Origin: Haloarcula marismortui ATCC 43049 | GTDB taxonomy: Archaea > Halobacteriota > Halobacteria > Halobacteriales > Haloarculaceae | Assembly: GCF_000011085.1 (NCBI RefSeq) | Contig: NC_006396.1 | Coordinates: 1,612,001 to 1,676,000, forward strand | Direction of reading: 5' to 3' | DNA: 64,000 nt | Shown: positions 30,111 to 40,017 of the stretch, piece by piece | Layout of the letters: every line of letters starts with the position of its first letter | Numbering within the stretch: the stretch's first letter is position 1 | The notes under the pieces: generated by a model | Told to the model about the DNA's origin: nothing | Seen by the model: only the letters and a program-made list of their open reading frames with translations | Database searches by the model: none | Position numbers and translations under genes: made by a program

Positions 30111-32786
30111 TCAGGCCAGTTCCGCGACCGTCGCTTCGACCCGTTCGACCCGCGAGCGATTGGTCGTGGCGTCTTTCTCGACGCGGACGAGGTCGTCCGC
30201 CGCACCGACCAGTTCCTCGTCGTGACTGACCACGAGAATCTGCTCAACGCCGACCTCATCGCGCATGTACTCCACGAGGTCAAGCAGTTGCGTGACGTGG
30301 CCTGAATCGAGGAACACTGTCGGTTCGTCGAGGATGAGCGGCGGCATCGGCGCGGCCCCTTCGATGCCTTCGGCGAGTAGTCGGTAGATGGCACACCGCA
30401 GGCTGAGGTTGAATAGCGCCCGTTCGCCGCCGGAGAGCTGTTCGGGCTCCAGCGGCTCGCCGTCCTTCTGGTACACCGTCAGCTGATACTGCCCGTCGAG
30501 TTCGATGTGGGAGTACGAGTCGTTCTGGTACACCAGGTCGAACGTCTGGTTGAGCATCCGTTCGAGTGTCTCGACGTTGCGCTGGCGCAGCTCTGCCCGG
30601 AGCGTCCCGTACATCTCCTGTAGCTCCTCGGTTTCCTCGTATAGCGTTTCGAGTCTCTCCAGTGTCGCTTCGAGGTCTTCGCGCCGGTCTCGCAGCGACT
30701 CCAGTTCCTCGATTTCGTTCGTGACGCCACCGATAGCGTTCTGGAGTTCGTCGCGTTTCTCGCGTTTCTCCGTCAGTGCCTCCGCTGCCTGTTCGATGTA
30801 CTTTTTCGCCCGCTGCTTCTCGCTTCGAGCCGCTTCGATGCGGTCCTCGTCGAAGGACTCCGCGAGGTCCTGCTTGCGCTCGCGCTTCTCCGCGAGCTGG
30901 TCGCGGCGCTGGTCGTTCAGTTCGGCCTGCTGACTGCGCTTCTCTCGCAGGCGTTCGATGTCGTCGTCGCAGTCATCGATCTTCGCAAGCAGGTCTTCGA
31001 CCCGCTCTAGGTTCTCTATCGATTGTTTGACCTGCTGGCGCTCCTGATTACACTCGGCGACGACCGAGCGACAGTCCTCGGCCTGCTCGCGGGCTTCGGC
31101 GGCTTTCTCGCGTTTCGTCTCAGCCTCGGACTCATGTGCTGTTGCTTCTTCGCGGAGCGTCTGGATGCGCTCCTGGTCCGCATCCAGCCCCGCTTCTTTC
31201 TCTTCGACGAGCTGGACGATGTTCGAACGGTTGTTCTCAAGCGTCGATAGCTCGTCCGCTGTCTCGACCAGTTCCGTCGCGGTCTCGTGCTCAGACTTCA
31301 GGTCCGAGACATCCTCACGAGCGTCCGCGAGCAACTCCTCTAGCTCGGCAATCCGACCACGGTCGTCCTCAATAGAGTCGACGTGCGGTGACTCGGCCAC
31401 GTCCTGCCCGCACTCGGGGCACTTGCCGGCCTCCAGCAGCGCCTCGGCCTCCGCGAGCGACTCGCGCTCGCTCTCCAGTTTCGTCTCCAGTTCGGTCACC
31501 TGCTGTCGGGTGTTATCGAGGTCACTGGCGACGGATTCTTTGTACGACTGCGACCCGTCACGGTCGGTCGGCGCGTTCTCGAACCTGGCTTCGAGATCGG
31601 CGATCTGGTCGTCGATGTCGCTGATCTGCTCCCGGCGCTCGGCGATAGTCTCCCGCGCAGCTTCGATGTCTGTTTCCAGTTCGGCGGCTTCTTCACGCTT
31701 GTCCTCGGCCCGGGATTCGAGGTCGGCAGCGCTCTCGGCCAGCGCGTCGGCGGTGCTGCTGTGATCCTTCGCATCGACCCGCTGGTCCTCGATGCGGCTC
31801 TGCAGTTCGTCATCGCGGGACTGCAGTTCGTCAAGCCGCGCATCGACGGTTTCGGGGTCCGGCTCCGAACTGTCGAGGTCGGTTTTGGCCACTGTTTCCG
31901 AGAGGTCCTCTCGCAACGACTCTCGCTGGTCCTGTAGGTCGCTGACCTGCTCTTTGAGCTCGGTTCGTTCCGTCTCCGTCTCGGTGATAGTCGCTTCCAG
32001 ATCCTCGATGTCGGCTTCGAGGGTCGACAGTTCGTCGCGTTTCTCTTCGTACTCTTCGAGGACGGACTCGGCCTGCGTGAGCGTCTCCTCGGCGGTGGCC
32101 TTCTGGTCCTCAATGTGTTCGATCTCGTCTTGCAGCTCTGATTCCTTCGTTTCGAGGCCGTTCAGGCGCTCGTGGAGGTCCTTTTCTTCTTTCTCCTGAA
32201 TCTGCTCGTCGAGTTGTGAGAGGGCCCCCTGTTTGTCATCGCGTACCCGACCGACGCCGACGCGGGCGTCGCTGGCCCGCTCGCGGTACGCCTCCAGTTT
32301 CCCCAGTTGCAGGAGGTCGTCGAGCATATCCTGGCGGTCGCCGGGGGAGGCGTTGATGAGCTTGTTCACCTCGCCCTGACGGACGTAGGCGCAGTTGACG
32401 AACGCCTCGCTGTCCATCCGCAAGAGTTCGGTAATGCGTCGGCGCACGTCGCGCGCCCCCTCATAGTTTCCTTCAGGTGTCTCCAGCACACACTTCGCCG
32501 TCGTCGGTTGTGCTCCGGTCGCGCGGACCCGGCGCGTGAGATGATAGTCGCCACCGGCGTGGGAGAACCACAGTTCGACGGTACAGTCGTCGGCTCCGAT
32601 GGTAACCACGTCGCCGAGATTCTCATCCAGTGCCTTCGAGCCGTACAGCGCGAAGAAGCAGGCTTCAAGCAAAGATGATTTCCCGCTCCCGTTGAGTCCG
32701 TGGATGACGGTCACGCCGTTGTCAAGTCGCAGGTCGGCATCGTCGTAACACTTGAAATTGGATAGCTTGACGCGCTGGAATTTCAT
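30111..32786 (-). CDS. rad50: DNA double-strand break repair ATPase Rad50
   Basis: 891 residues from the ATG at 32784-32786. Walker A is GLNGSGKSSLLEA near residue 35. Two long coiled-coil arms flank the zinc hook CPEC (in GKCPECGQDVAES) near the middle. The C-terminal lobe has the signature LSGGERALFNLSL, Walker B PPLILDEPTVFLD and the VVSHDEEL switch. It works with Mre11 as the nuclease-ATPase that processes DNA ends. It begins 13 nt after the mre11 stop and is clearly in the same operon. Confidence 0.97.
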   Translation of the reverse strand: MKFQRVKLSNFKCYDDADLRLDNGVTVIHGLNGSGKSSLLEACFFALYGSKALDENLGDVVTIGADDCTVELWFSHAGGDYHLTRRVRATGAQPTTAKCVLETPEGNYEGARDVRRRITELLRMDSEAFVNCAYVRQGEVNKLINASPGDRQDMLDDLLQLGKLEAYRERASDARVGVGRVRDDKQGALSQLDEQIQEKEEKDLHERLNGLETKESELQDEIEHIEDQKATAEETLTQAESVLEEYEEKRDELSTLEADIEDLEATITETETERTELKEQVSDLQDQRESLREDLSETVAKTDLDSSEPDPETVDARLDELQSRDDELQSRIEDQRVDAKDHSSTADALAESAADLESRAEDKREEAAELETDIEAARETIAERREQISDIDDQIADLEARFENAPTDRDGSQSYKESVASDLDNTRQQVTELETKLESERESLAEAEALLEAGKCPECGQDVAESPHVDSIEDDRGRIAELEELLADAREDVSDLKSEHETATELVETADELSTLENNRSNIVQLVEEKEAGLDADQERIQTLREEATAHESEAETKREKAAEAREQAEDCRSVVAECNQERQQVKQSIENLERVEDLLAKIDDCDDDIERLREKRSQQAELNDQRRDQLAEKRERKQDLAESFDEDRIEAARSEKQRAKKYIEQAAEALTEKREKRDELQNAIGGVTNEIEELESLRDRREDLEATLERLETLYEETEELQEMYGTLRAELRQRNVETLERMLNQTFDLVYQNDSYSHIELDGQYQLTVYQKDGEPLEPEQLSGGERALFNLSLRCAIYRLLAEGIEGAAPMPPLILDEPTVFLDSGHVTQLLDLVEYMRDEVGVEQILVVSHDEELVGAADDLVRVEKDATTNRSRVERVEATVAELA

Positions 32787-32799
32787 TGTTGACCCTCCA

Positions 32800-34074
32800 T
32801 TACAGGAACTCCTCGACGCTCGCCTGGCCGTCGTCATCGGCCCCGTCTACCGGTGCCTTGTCGTCGGCCTCGTTCACTGCCGCTCCGTCGTCGGTGTCGT
32901 CCTCAGCCGTGTCTGTGTTCGCTTCCGCATCGGCCGTCCCGCCGCTCGCAGCCGCATCCGTGTCGGCTTCAAGCGCATCCGAATCCTCACTGAGCAGCTC
33001 ACGAACGTGCCGTTCGACCTCGTCTTTGACGTTCGCGTCAGCGACCTTCGAGGCCCGGATCGTCTCGTCGATGTCGTGGGCGGCCTCGCTCAGTCCGAGG
33101 TCGCGGACACGTTCGGTGACGGCGTCGTCCGGGTCGGCGAAGCTGATATCGGTTTCTCGCTCCTCGGCCGTGATTTCCCGGTGGTCAGTGACGCGAGCCA
33201 CGAGCGCCCCCCGATCGAGCGCGAACGATTCGACGCTGGCCGGGGTGACCGGGTCGCCGTCGCCGCTGATAGAGACGATGACGACGGCATCCTCCAGGTC
33301 GTGCTGGCCGACGCGGCTCCGGACACGCTCGACACCTTCCTTGGGCCCGAGGTCTACGTCGACAAAGACGAACTCGCGGGTGTCGAGACCGCGGCGGGTG
33401 ATCTGGACCTCGTCGTCGAAGGTGACGATGTTGTAGCCGCGGTCCGCGCGCTCGCTTGCACTCGCGCGCTCGGTCGACCCGCAGTAGGTGACCCAGGCGT
33501 CCTCGACCTGCTGTTTACCGGGGTCGTGGTTGTCGCCGAGCAACATCGCGTCGAATTCGACCGACGACTCGGTCAGAATTTCTTCGGCATCCCAGTCGCC
33601 GTAGTCGAAGGGCTGGAACAGGCCGTGAGTGACCAGCGCAGCGCTGTCGGCATCGTGGGGGCCGAAGTCGTAGTCGAGGTCGTCGCGTTGCGAGCGCGGG
33701 ACGAAGTCGAGGCCGTAGAAGGCAGTATCGCCGATGACGGTCGGTTCGTCGTCGAGTCGTGTCGCCAAGCCGAGTGACTCGTACAGGTCGAGCCACTGGG
33801 CGTCCCGCTTGGCTTCGTGGTTACCCACGACAGCAAGGAATGGAATACCGGCTTCAGAGAGTTCTTCGAGAACGGTCAGCGTACCCATGATGTCAGTCAG
33901 GGCCGGGCGGCGGTCGTGGAACAGGTCACCGGCGTGGACGACGGCGTCAGCGTCGTCCGCGATAGCGTCCCGGACCACCTGCCGGAACGCATCGAGGAAG
34001 TCGTCCCGTCGGTCGGGGACGTTGTACTGCTGATACCCGACGTGAGTATCGCCGGTGTGTATCACCCGAGTCAT
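32800..34074 (-). CDS. mre11: DNA double-strand break repair nuclease Mre11
   Basis: A protein of 424 residues. Phosphoesterase motifs run in order: HTGDTHVGY, HAGDLFHDRRP, VVGNHEAKRD, LVTHGLF and LLGDNHDPGK, which bind two Mn ions. The C-terminal 120 residues are a capping/Rad50-binding region followed by a long Asp/Ala-rich tail. It is the nuclease partner of Rad50, encoded directly downstream. A 121-residue gene lies 84 nt upstream on the same strand. Confidence 0.97.
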   Translation of the reverse strand: MTRVIHTGDTHVGYQQYNVPDRRDDFLDAFRQVVRDAIADDADAVVHAGDLFHDRRPALTDIMGTLTVLEELSEAGIPFLAVVGNHEAKRDAQWLDLYESLGLATRLDDEPTVIGDTAFYGLDFVPRSQRDDLDYDFGPHDADSAALVTHGLFQPFDYGDWDAEEILTESSVEFDAMLLGDNHDPGKQQVEDAWVTYCGSTERASASERADRGYNIVTFDDEVQITRRGLDTREFVFVDVDLGPKEGVERVRSRVGQHDLEDAVVIVSISGDGDPVTPASVESFALDRGALVARVTDHREITAEERETDISFADPDDAVTERVRDLGLSEAAHDIDETIRASKVADANVKDEVERHVRELLSEDSDALEADTDAAASGGTADAEANTDTAEDDTDDGAAVNEADDKAPVDGADDDGQASVEEFL

Positions 34075-34158
34075 TTGCCCACTCGTAAGCCAGCGCCACC
34101 TAAAGGGGTATCGTGAGCGGAGTGAAAGTGGTTGACTGTGCTGTGTTCGATCCGCTGG

Positions 34159-34524
34159 CTACGACCCATCACTGGGTCCCGCCGCGGCGTCCCGGTACCG
34201 CCGGAACGCTCGCAAAGCCGCCCGTCCCTCGTCTGCCAACCCGCTCACCTCGTGTTCGGCCTGCGCGACGGCCGCTTCGAGTTGACCGACGCCGAGCGTC
34301 TCGACGAAGGCGACCGCTTCGTCTAGATCGTCGGTTGCCCGAGTCGCTCGCTCAATGACCGTCCGGTAGTCAGCGTTACCGCCCGTCTCGTGGGCTCCTA
34401 TCCGACCTGTGCTACTATCGTCCTCTCGGTCAGCCGCTCGGATCGACTTGTCCCCGTCGTCGCTGTCACCATTTCCATCAGCGAGCGCCGAGAGTGCCGC
34501 TTTCACCTGGTCGCTATCGGCCAT
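34159..34524 (-). CDS. 121-residue acidic helical protein upstream of mre11
   Basis: Starts at the ATG at 34522-34524 (an ATG at 34545 is possible). The N-terminal half is polar and Asp/Gly-rich. The C-terminal half is helical (YRTVIERATRATDDLDEAVA, then FVETLGVGQLEAAVAQAEHE). The family is unrecognised. Position 84 nt before mre11 on the same strand suggests co-transcription and a possible link to break repair, which is inference only. Confidence 0.62.
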   Translation of the reverse strand: MADSDQVKAALSALADGNGDSDDGDKSIRAADREDDSSTGRIGAHETGGNADYRTVIERATRATDDLDEAVAFVETLGVGQLEAAVAQAEHEVSGLADEGRAALRAFRRYRDAAAGPSDGS

Positions 34525-34713
34525 AGGACGGCGTGGGCACGGCATCCAACATAAACGTTCGCTGGCTCCGGGTCAGGTACTGGCGCGTTCGAGACCACAA
34601 CTCAGTCGAACCGAGTAAAAACGCATACAGTTTAGTAATCTGATTGGTTTGATACAGCTACCGACCCAGCGCCGGTGCTAGTTGAGGAAAAGCCACTATC
34701 GGATTTCACCACC

Positions 34714-34842
34714 ATGCCACTGCGCAAATTCCGCTCCGACGAGGAAGCGCTCTCGTCAGTCACAGTCGTCGCGTTGCTTATCCTTGCAACCCTGCTCATC
34801 TCCGTCGTCCTCGCGCTGTTCATCCTCGGCATGAGCGGGTGA
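34714..34842 (+). CDS. 42-residue pilin-like membrane peptide
   Basis: Reading from the ATG at 34714 gives 42 residues: a short basic start MPLRKFRSDEEALSS, then one long hydrophobic helix and the end FILGMSG. This is the layout of an archaeal type IV pilin N-terminus (basic segment, acidic pair, hydrophobic helix) without any pilin head. It stands at the head of the secretion/pilus-like locus. A TATA-like CAGTTTAGTAA near 34630 could drive it with a leader. It may be a minor pilin, an assembly factor or a truncated gene. Confidence 0.6.
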   Translation: MPLRKFRSDEEALSSVTVVALLILATLLISVVLALFILGMSG

Positions 34843-34932
34843 GGCGGAAGAGTACCGTCAGTCAGTGGCCGACGCGTTTCCCGTAGTACCCTGTCCGAGC
34901 GTTCAAATACTAGTACGGGACCAGCGCCGGGC

Positions 34933-35454
34933 ATGACAGATATCGAAACGCTGGCGGAGCGGCTCCGTACGGTCGAACGCGCGGTCACGGACGGAACGAC
35001 GGAGTTCCCGGAGGTAACGGAACTCGCAGAACTGGAGAACCGCATGGACACCGTCGAGGGGCGTCTCGCCGACATCGACGAGCGGACGGCGGAACTCGAA
35101 GCAGCCACGCAAGCCCTCCGGGGGTACGTGGGGAACATCCGTTCGGTCAACGAAGATGTCGAACAGCGCGCTGACGCGGCGCTGGCGACGACCGACCGAC
35201 TGGAGGTCCGACTCGACGAGGAACTGGCATCGCCGTCGGTATCTGACCCGGCGGCAGGGACCGACCAGCGACGGACGGGGAGCACACAGGCCACTTCGAG
35301 TTCGCCAGCCGACGACCACACAGAGACGAGCGCCACAACTGGCCTCACGGCGGAGGCACAGACTGATTTCTCTGCCATCACTGACGGCGGCGACTCGGAC
35401 GAAAGTGAGGACTTGGACGCGGGCGTTATCGGACGTATCCGTGCGCTGCTGTGA
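34933..35454 (+). CDS. coiled-coil protein of the pilus-like locus (DUF7310-like)
   Basis: A protein of 173 residues. Residues 1-80 are heptad-like helix (MTDIETLAERLRTVERAVTD, RMDTVEGRLADIDERTAELE), followed by a Ser/Thr/Asp-rich linker and a short C-terminal helix (VIGRIRALL). From memory it matches DUF7310, often beside secretion ATPases. Its stop overlaps the next gene by GTGA, starting a tightly packed operon. Confidence 0.7.
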   Translation: MTDIETLAERLRTVERAVTDGTTEFPEVTELAELENRMDTVEGRLADIDERTAELEAATQALRGYVGNIRSVNEDVEQRADAALATTDRLEVRLDEELASPSVSDPAAGTDQRRTGSTQATSSSPADDHTETSATTGLTAEAQTDFSAITDGGDSDESEDLDAGVIGRIRALL

Positions 35455-35924
35455 TATACCGGCTGGTCCTCGCTGTCGCGGTCATGACAGCACTTATCGG
35501 TGCAACAGCGCCGGCACTGTCGACGGCCCGAGCGGACGCAGCCAGCGGTACGATGGAGCGACAACTGGACGAACTAGGAGCCGAATTGACGATGCTGGTC
35601 GAGACTGACGACGCGACGCCGAACGGCGACGCCCGACGCGCGGTGGAGTTACGACTCCCCGCACGTACCTACACGAACGCCGGTGTCAGGCGGCTGCAGT
35701 TCACAGAGCGGGCCGGTGTCGGCGTCGCGACCTGGACAGTTGAGTCCCGGAAACAGACCGAACAGCTGGTCGGTATCCCGATCCGAACGACAGCGGGGAC
35801 CGACCGGCTGGAAGAACCCGGCACACATCAGCTGGTGTTCGTGCTGACGCGGTCGGATGGCCAGCGAGTGGTAATGGTCCATCGGTTTAAGTCCGAAGCC
35901 GCGGCGAGGAGTGGCCATGCGTGA
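35451..35924 (+). CDS. secreted or anchored protein of the pilus-like locus (DUF7311-like)
   Basis: 157 residues with a GTG start overlapping the previous stop. An N-terminal hydrophobic segment (LVLAVAVMTALIGATAPAL) looks like a signal or anchor. The rest is a beta-rich domain (VELRLPARTYTNAGVRRLQF, QLVFVLTRSDGQRVVMV) probably outside the membrane. From memory DUF7311. Its end overlaps the ATPase gene by 8 nt. Confidence 0.7.
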   Translation: MIYRLVLAVAVMTALIGATAPALSTARADAASGTMERQLDELGAELTMLVETDDATPNGDARRAVELRLPARTYTNAGVRRLQFTERAGVGVATWTVESRKQTEQLVGIPIRTTAGTDRLEEPGTHQLVFVLTRSDGQRVVMVHRFKSEAAARSGHA

Positions 35925-37779
35925 GTGGCTCTTTGGATCATCGACAGCGCCCGAGTGTCGTTGTGAAACGGCTATCGAGGGCGGGCGGCTGGTGATGACA
36001 GCGGGCGAGTGTCCGGGCGGTGGCGACCTCGCCGCGTCGGCTGACTGCCGGGCGACAGTCATCGGTTCGCTCTCTTCGGCTAGTGTCGATACCGTCGTTA
36101 CGGAGCAAGCCGGACAGGAGCAGATGTACAGCGACCGGGCGGCGGCGGTGCTCACCGCGGCTGGCCGGTTTGCAACCAGAGTTGCCTCGCTGGACGACCG
36201 CCTCGCAAACCGCGCCCGCCGCGACCCTGTCGCTGCTGCGTCGGAGGCAATCGGTCGGTCGGGACCGGTCGCTGACCTGGCTGCGGAGACTGGACTGGCG
36301 GTCGCCACCGAAGGCTTCGACACCAGCGAACAGGCACTCACTGCCTACACTGGGCCAACGATTAGCGACGCCCGTGTCGGTGCAGCGCCGCCGGCCGATG
36401 CGACTCTCCGGGACCAGCAAACGCTCCCGACAGAGGCCGTCGTTCGGAGATACAACACGGGCGGTGACCAACTATCGATGTATCATATCGAGCCCCGCGA
36501 ACAGCGGTTCGACGCGGACACGATGGAGACGCTTGTCAGGGCGTACGAGCGAGTCGCGACCGCTGCCGCCGACGGCGGCTGTCACCCGTACAGTGCAGCG
36601 AACGCGGTTGCCGACGATGGCTCGACGGCAACCGTTGTCGGGGCAGTACTGGAGAAACACACGGGCGGGCTCGGGATTCTCGAAGATATTTTCGCCGATC
36701 AGCGGGTGTCAGACGTGTTCGCGACTGCCCCGGTGAGCGACACCCGGCTCCGAGTGCGCTGTGACGGTGAAACCATGCGAACGAATATCCGCCTGACGCC
36801 GTCGGGCGCGAACACACTGGCGTCGACGTTCAGACGGTCGAGCGGCCGGGCATTCTCGTGAGCGAATCCGACGCTCGATGCGACAGCAACGGTGGCTGAC
36901 CGGCAGATTCGCGTCGCCGGTGTGAGCGAACCGGTCAGTGACGGCCTTGCCTTCGCCTTTCGCGCCCACGACAGCGACGTATGGCGGCTGGCCGACTTCG
37001 TCGACAACGGGACGATGCCAGCCGCCGTCGCTGGATTGCTCTCTGTCGTCGCGGAGCGGGGCGGGGCTTGCCTCGTCGCCGGCCCTCGCGGCGCGGGCAA
37101 GACGACGACACTCGGGGCGTTGCTCTGGGAGCTTCCCCACGAGGTCCGGACCATCCTGATCGAAGACACGCCCGAACTTCCGGCGGCGTCACTGCAGTCC
37201 GACGGACGGGACGTGCAGGCACTTCGGACCGCCAGCGGGGACGGCCCGTCAGTCAATGCGACAGAGGCCCTGCGGACCGCGCTCCGACTCGGCGAAGGCG
37301 CGCTCGCCGTTGGGGAGGTCCGCGGTGAGGAGGCCAGCGTTCTCTACGAGGCGATGCGTGTCGGTGGCGGCGACGGGGCCGTCCTCGGAACGATTCACGG
37401 CAACGGCCCCAACGCCGTTCAGGAACGACTGGTGTCGGACCTCGGTGTCCCTGTCCAGTCGTTTGCCGTGACGGACCTCGTCGTGACGCTGGCTCCGCCC
37501 ACGTCGGAACACGGCCGCGGTATCGCTTCTATCGCGGAAATCGTCTCTCACAGTGACGATGTCACTTTTGAGATGCTCTACGAGCGTAACGGGTCGACAG
37601 CGACAGCAACTGGTCGTCTGGAGCGGGGTAACAGCCGTCTGGTGGAGTCACTCGCCGCGCCCGGTGAGTCCTACGCAGAGGTGCTCGACGCTATCGAGAC
37701 GCGAACCGAACAATTCGAGGAGTCGGTGGCTGTCAAGACTCGTGGGAACGAACCACACACAGACGAGGTCCAGCCGTGA
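35917..37779 (+). pseudogene. type II/IV secretion-system ATPase gene interrupted by an in-frame TGA
   Basis: The frame from the ATG at 35917 is continuous to 37779 (621 codons) except for a TGA at 36859-36861. The first part has a Cys cluster (ECRC, ECPG, ADC) and the start of the N-terminal ATPase domain, broken at SGRAFS. The second, still in frame, continues ANPTLDA and carries Walker A GPRGAGKTTT, the Asp box IEDTPELP, GEVRGEEA and the His box GTIHGNG. A CGA to TGA change would explain it. If real, no full ATPase is made; restart at the GTG at 36892 would give a 295-residue ATPase core. It overlaps both neighbours. Confidence 0.85.
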
Positions 37780-39521
37780 GCCACGCCAGCGGTTCAGACG
37801 ACGCCCATGATGACGTGAACACGGCATCAGCCACACGGCTCACAACCGCGCTCGTTGCGGCCTGCCCGGGCACTGTTGAGGTGCCAGATGACTACCGACG
37901 AGCGTATCGGTTGCTTTCGGTTTCGGCTCCGCCTGAGACACTGCTGACGGCGAGCTACGCCGTTGCGGTGTGTGGCTCCCTGCTCGCATTGCTCGTCGCT
38001 GTGGCGGTGACCGGACCGCTGGCGACGACTGTCAGTCTCGGGTTCCTCGCCCTGTCCCTGGGTGTCGGAGCGCTGGGACGGTACGGTGTCCCCTTTGCCG
38101 CGGAGGCGAAGCGCATCCGAACGCTGGGGGCCGCACCGTCGCTCGTCACGACCTTAGTGCTCGGCGCGACGCTGTGGCCCAGCGCTGAGCGGGCGGCGGC
38201 GTTCGCTGGACGGACCGGAGACAGCCTGCTTGCCAGACGGCTGCACTACCACCGACAGCGAGCCGCAGGTACGCCACAGAGTGGTCTGGGAACGTTCGCG
38301 GCGTCATGGAGCGACCGGTTCCCGGCGCTGGAACGTTCGGTCGGGCTGGTCGAAAACGCGACAGCGGCTCCAGCCAAGGAGCGGCCCGAAGTGCTCGAAC
38401 GCGCACGACGATGCATCCTTGATGGGACGCGCGATGAGATGGCGGCCTTTGCGGCCTCACTCCGTGGTCCGGCGACTGGCCTGTACGCGTTTGGTGTTCT
38501 CTTGCCGCTGGCGATGGCGTCACTGTTGCCCGCCGCCGCTGCCGCGGGTGTGCCTGTAACCGCCCCCGTGCTGGTCGGGACCTACGGCGTTATTTTGCCC
38601 GCCGCGCTGCTGGTCGCTTGCTGCTGGCTCCTGGGACAGCGACCAGTCGCGTTCCCGCCGGCGACAATCCCGCGGAGCCATCCGGACGTGCCGGCATCGG
38701 CGCTCCCGTCAATCGCGGGCGGCATCGTCGCCGGAATCGGGGGATGGCGCCTTGCCGGCGCGCTCGTCGCTGCGTGGGCGTCTCCCATCGGGGCACTCGG
38801 GGCCGGCGTCGGGAGCGCGCTCGTCAGCTACTACCGACCCGTCGCCGAGGTCCGTGGTCGAATTACCGACATCGAAGCGGGCCTCCCGAACGCGCTGTCG
38901 GCTGTCGGTCGACGGCTGGACCGCGGCCAGTCGGTCGAAGCCGCGCTCGTCGAGGCTGTCGACGAGACTCCAAAACCGACCAGCGCCGTCATCAAAGCCG
39001 CCGCCGCCCGACAGGAGCACCTCGGAACCAGCGTCGAGGGAGCGTTTCTGGGTCCCGGCGGCGCGCTCGCTGATGTTCCGAGCCATCGAGCCTGTCGGGT
39101 GGCGACACTGCTGGATACAGCCGCAGCAATCGGGCCACCAGCGGGAGCGTCCGTGACGACGATGGGTGAGCATCTGGACGCACTCCGGACCATCGAGCGT
39201 GAGACGCGCCGCGACCTTTCGCAGATTACCGAGACGCTGTCGAACACCGCCGCGTTGTTCGGGCCACTGGTCGGCGGCGCGACCGTCGCGCTGGCTGGGT
39301 CGATGGGCGGCGGCGAGCAGTTCGCCACCGTTTCGAGTGCGTTGCTGGGCCCGGTTATCGGCTGGTACGTGCTCGTTTTGGCTGTTTTGTTGACGGCGCT
39401 ATCGACGGGCCTGCATCGGGGTCTCGACCGCGCGCTCGTTGGCTACCGAACCGGCCTGGCGCTCCTGTCGGCCACGGCCACTTTCTTTGTCGCCGTCGTC
39501 GCCACCGGGCTGCTGGTCTGA
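37776..39521 (+). CDS. type II secretion system F-like / TadC-like membrane protein
   Basis: 581 residues with a GTG start overlapping the ATPase stop by 4 nt. There are several hydrophobic clusters (near residues 65-110, 215-280, 305-345, 490-515, 520-540 and 555-580) and two duplicated cytoplasmic F domains (YHRQRAAGTPQSGLGTFAAS onward, and GLPNALSAVGRRLDRGQSVE onward). This is the polytopic platform protein that pairs with a secretion ATPase in archaeal pilus systems. A TATA-like TATTTAAA directly follows its stop and begins the next unit. Confidence 0.85.
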   Translation: MSHASGSDDAHDDVNTASATRLTTALVAACPGTVEVPDDYRRAYRLLSVSAPPETLLTASYAVAVCGSLLALLVAVAVTGPLATTVSLGFLALSLGVGALGRYGVPFAAEAKRIRTLGAAPSLVTTLVLGATLWPSAERAAAFAGRTGDSLLARRLHYHRQRAAGTPQSGLGTFAASWSDRFPALERSVGLVENATAAPAKERPEVLERARRCILDGTRDEMAAFAASLRGPATGLYAFGVLLPLAMASLLPAAAAAGVPVTAPVLVGTYGVILPAALLVACCWLLGQRPVAFPPATIPRSHPDVPASALPSIAGGIVAGIGGWRLAGALVAAWASPIGALGAGVGSALVSYYRPVAEVRGRITDIEAGLPNALSAVGRRLDRGQSVEAALVEAVDETPKPTSAVIKAAAARQEHLGTSVEGAFLGPGGALADVPSHRACRVATLLDTAAAIGPPAGASVTTMGEHLDALRTIERETRRDLSQITETLSNTAALFGPLVGGATVALAGSMGGGEQFATVSSALLGPVIGWYVLVLAVLLTALSTGLHRGLDRALVGYRTGLALLSATATFFVAVVATGLLV

Positions 39522-39522
39522 G

Positions 39523-39530
39523 TATTTAAA
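39523..39530 (+). promoter_or_regulatory. TATA box of the pseudopilin-like gene cluster
   Basis: TATTTAAA lies 26-33 bp before the ATG at 39556, the spacing of a leaderless archaeal promoter, so the second half of the locus has its own promoter. Confidence 0.6.
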
Positions 39531-39555
39531 TCGGAGAACGCGGCCAAGCCGTTCC

Positions 39556-40017
39556 ATGTTCGAGACGCACGTCGATACGCTGTACCTCTGGGTCGGGTTG
39601 GGAACAGTGAGCGTGGCCGTTCTTGGGGTCGTCGCCAGCCTGCCGACGACCGCACCGCCGGACGCGACGGCGGCGGCCGCAACTATCGATGAAGTCACGA
39701 CTAGCCCGCCCGGGTCCGTCACACATCGACGACTCATCGCTACGGAGTGGGCGTTCGACGGCCGTGAAGTCCGTCTTCGCAACGACGGCGGGACAGCCAC
39801 CGCACGACTGATTCGAACGGCTGTCCCAGCGCGAACCGACCGACTACAGGCTGTGGTGAACGGGGAGCGGCCACAGGCGGTGTACGATTCGCCCAACGCT
39901 TTCCGTCGGGACACCCGCCGGGCTCGGACTAAGCACGACGGGTGGCGACCAGCTCCAGACCGGCTGACCGTCAGGCACGTCGCCTGGGGAGGGACCGATG
40001 TCACCATCGTCGGATAG
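39556..40017 (+). CDS. anchored protein of the pilus-like locus (DUF7283-like)
   Basis: 153 residues from the ATG at 39556. One N-terminal helix (LYLWVGLGTVSVAVLGVVAS) anchors a beta-rich exterior domain (ATEWAFDGREVRLRNDGGTA). From memory DUF7283. It is the first gene of a four-gene overlapping unit and could be a pseudopilin-like subunit. Confidence 0.7.
   Translation: MFETHVDTLYLWVGLGTVSVAVLGVVASLPTTAPPDATAAAATIDEVTTSPPGSVTHRRLIATEWAFDGREVRLRNDGGTATARLIRTAVPARTDRLQAVVNGERPQAVYDSPNAFRRDTRRARTKHDGWRPAPDRLTVRHVAWGGTDVTIVG

Noticed and set aside
36859-36861. TGA read as selenocysteine or programmed read-through
   Set aside because: Haloarchaea are not known to use selenocysteine, and I see no SECIS-like hairpin. 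A nonsense change is simpler.
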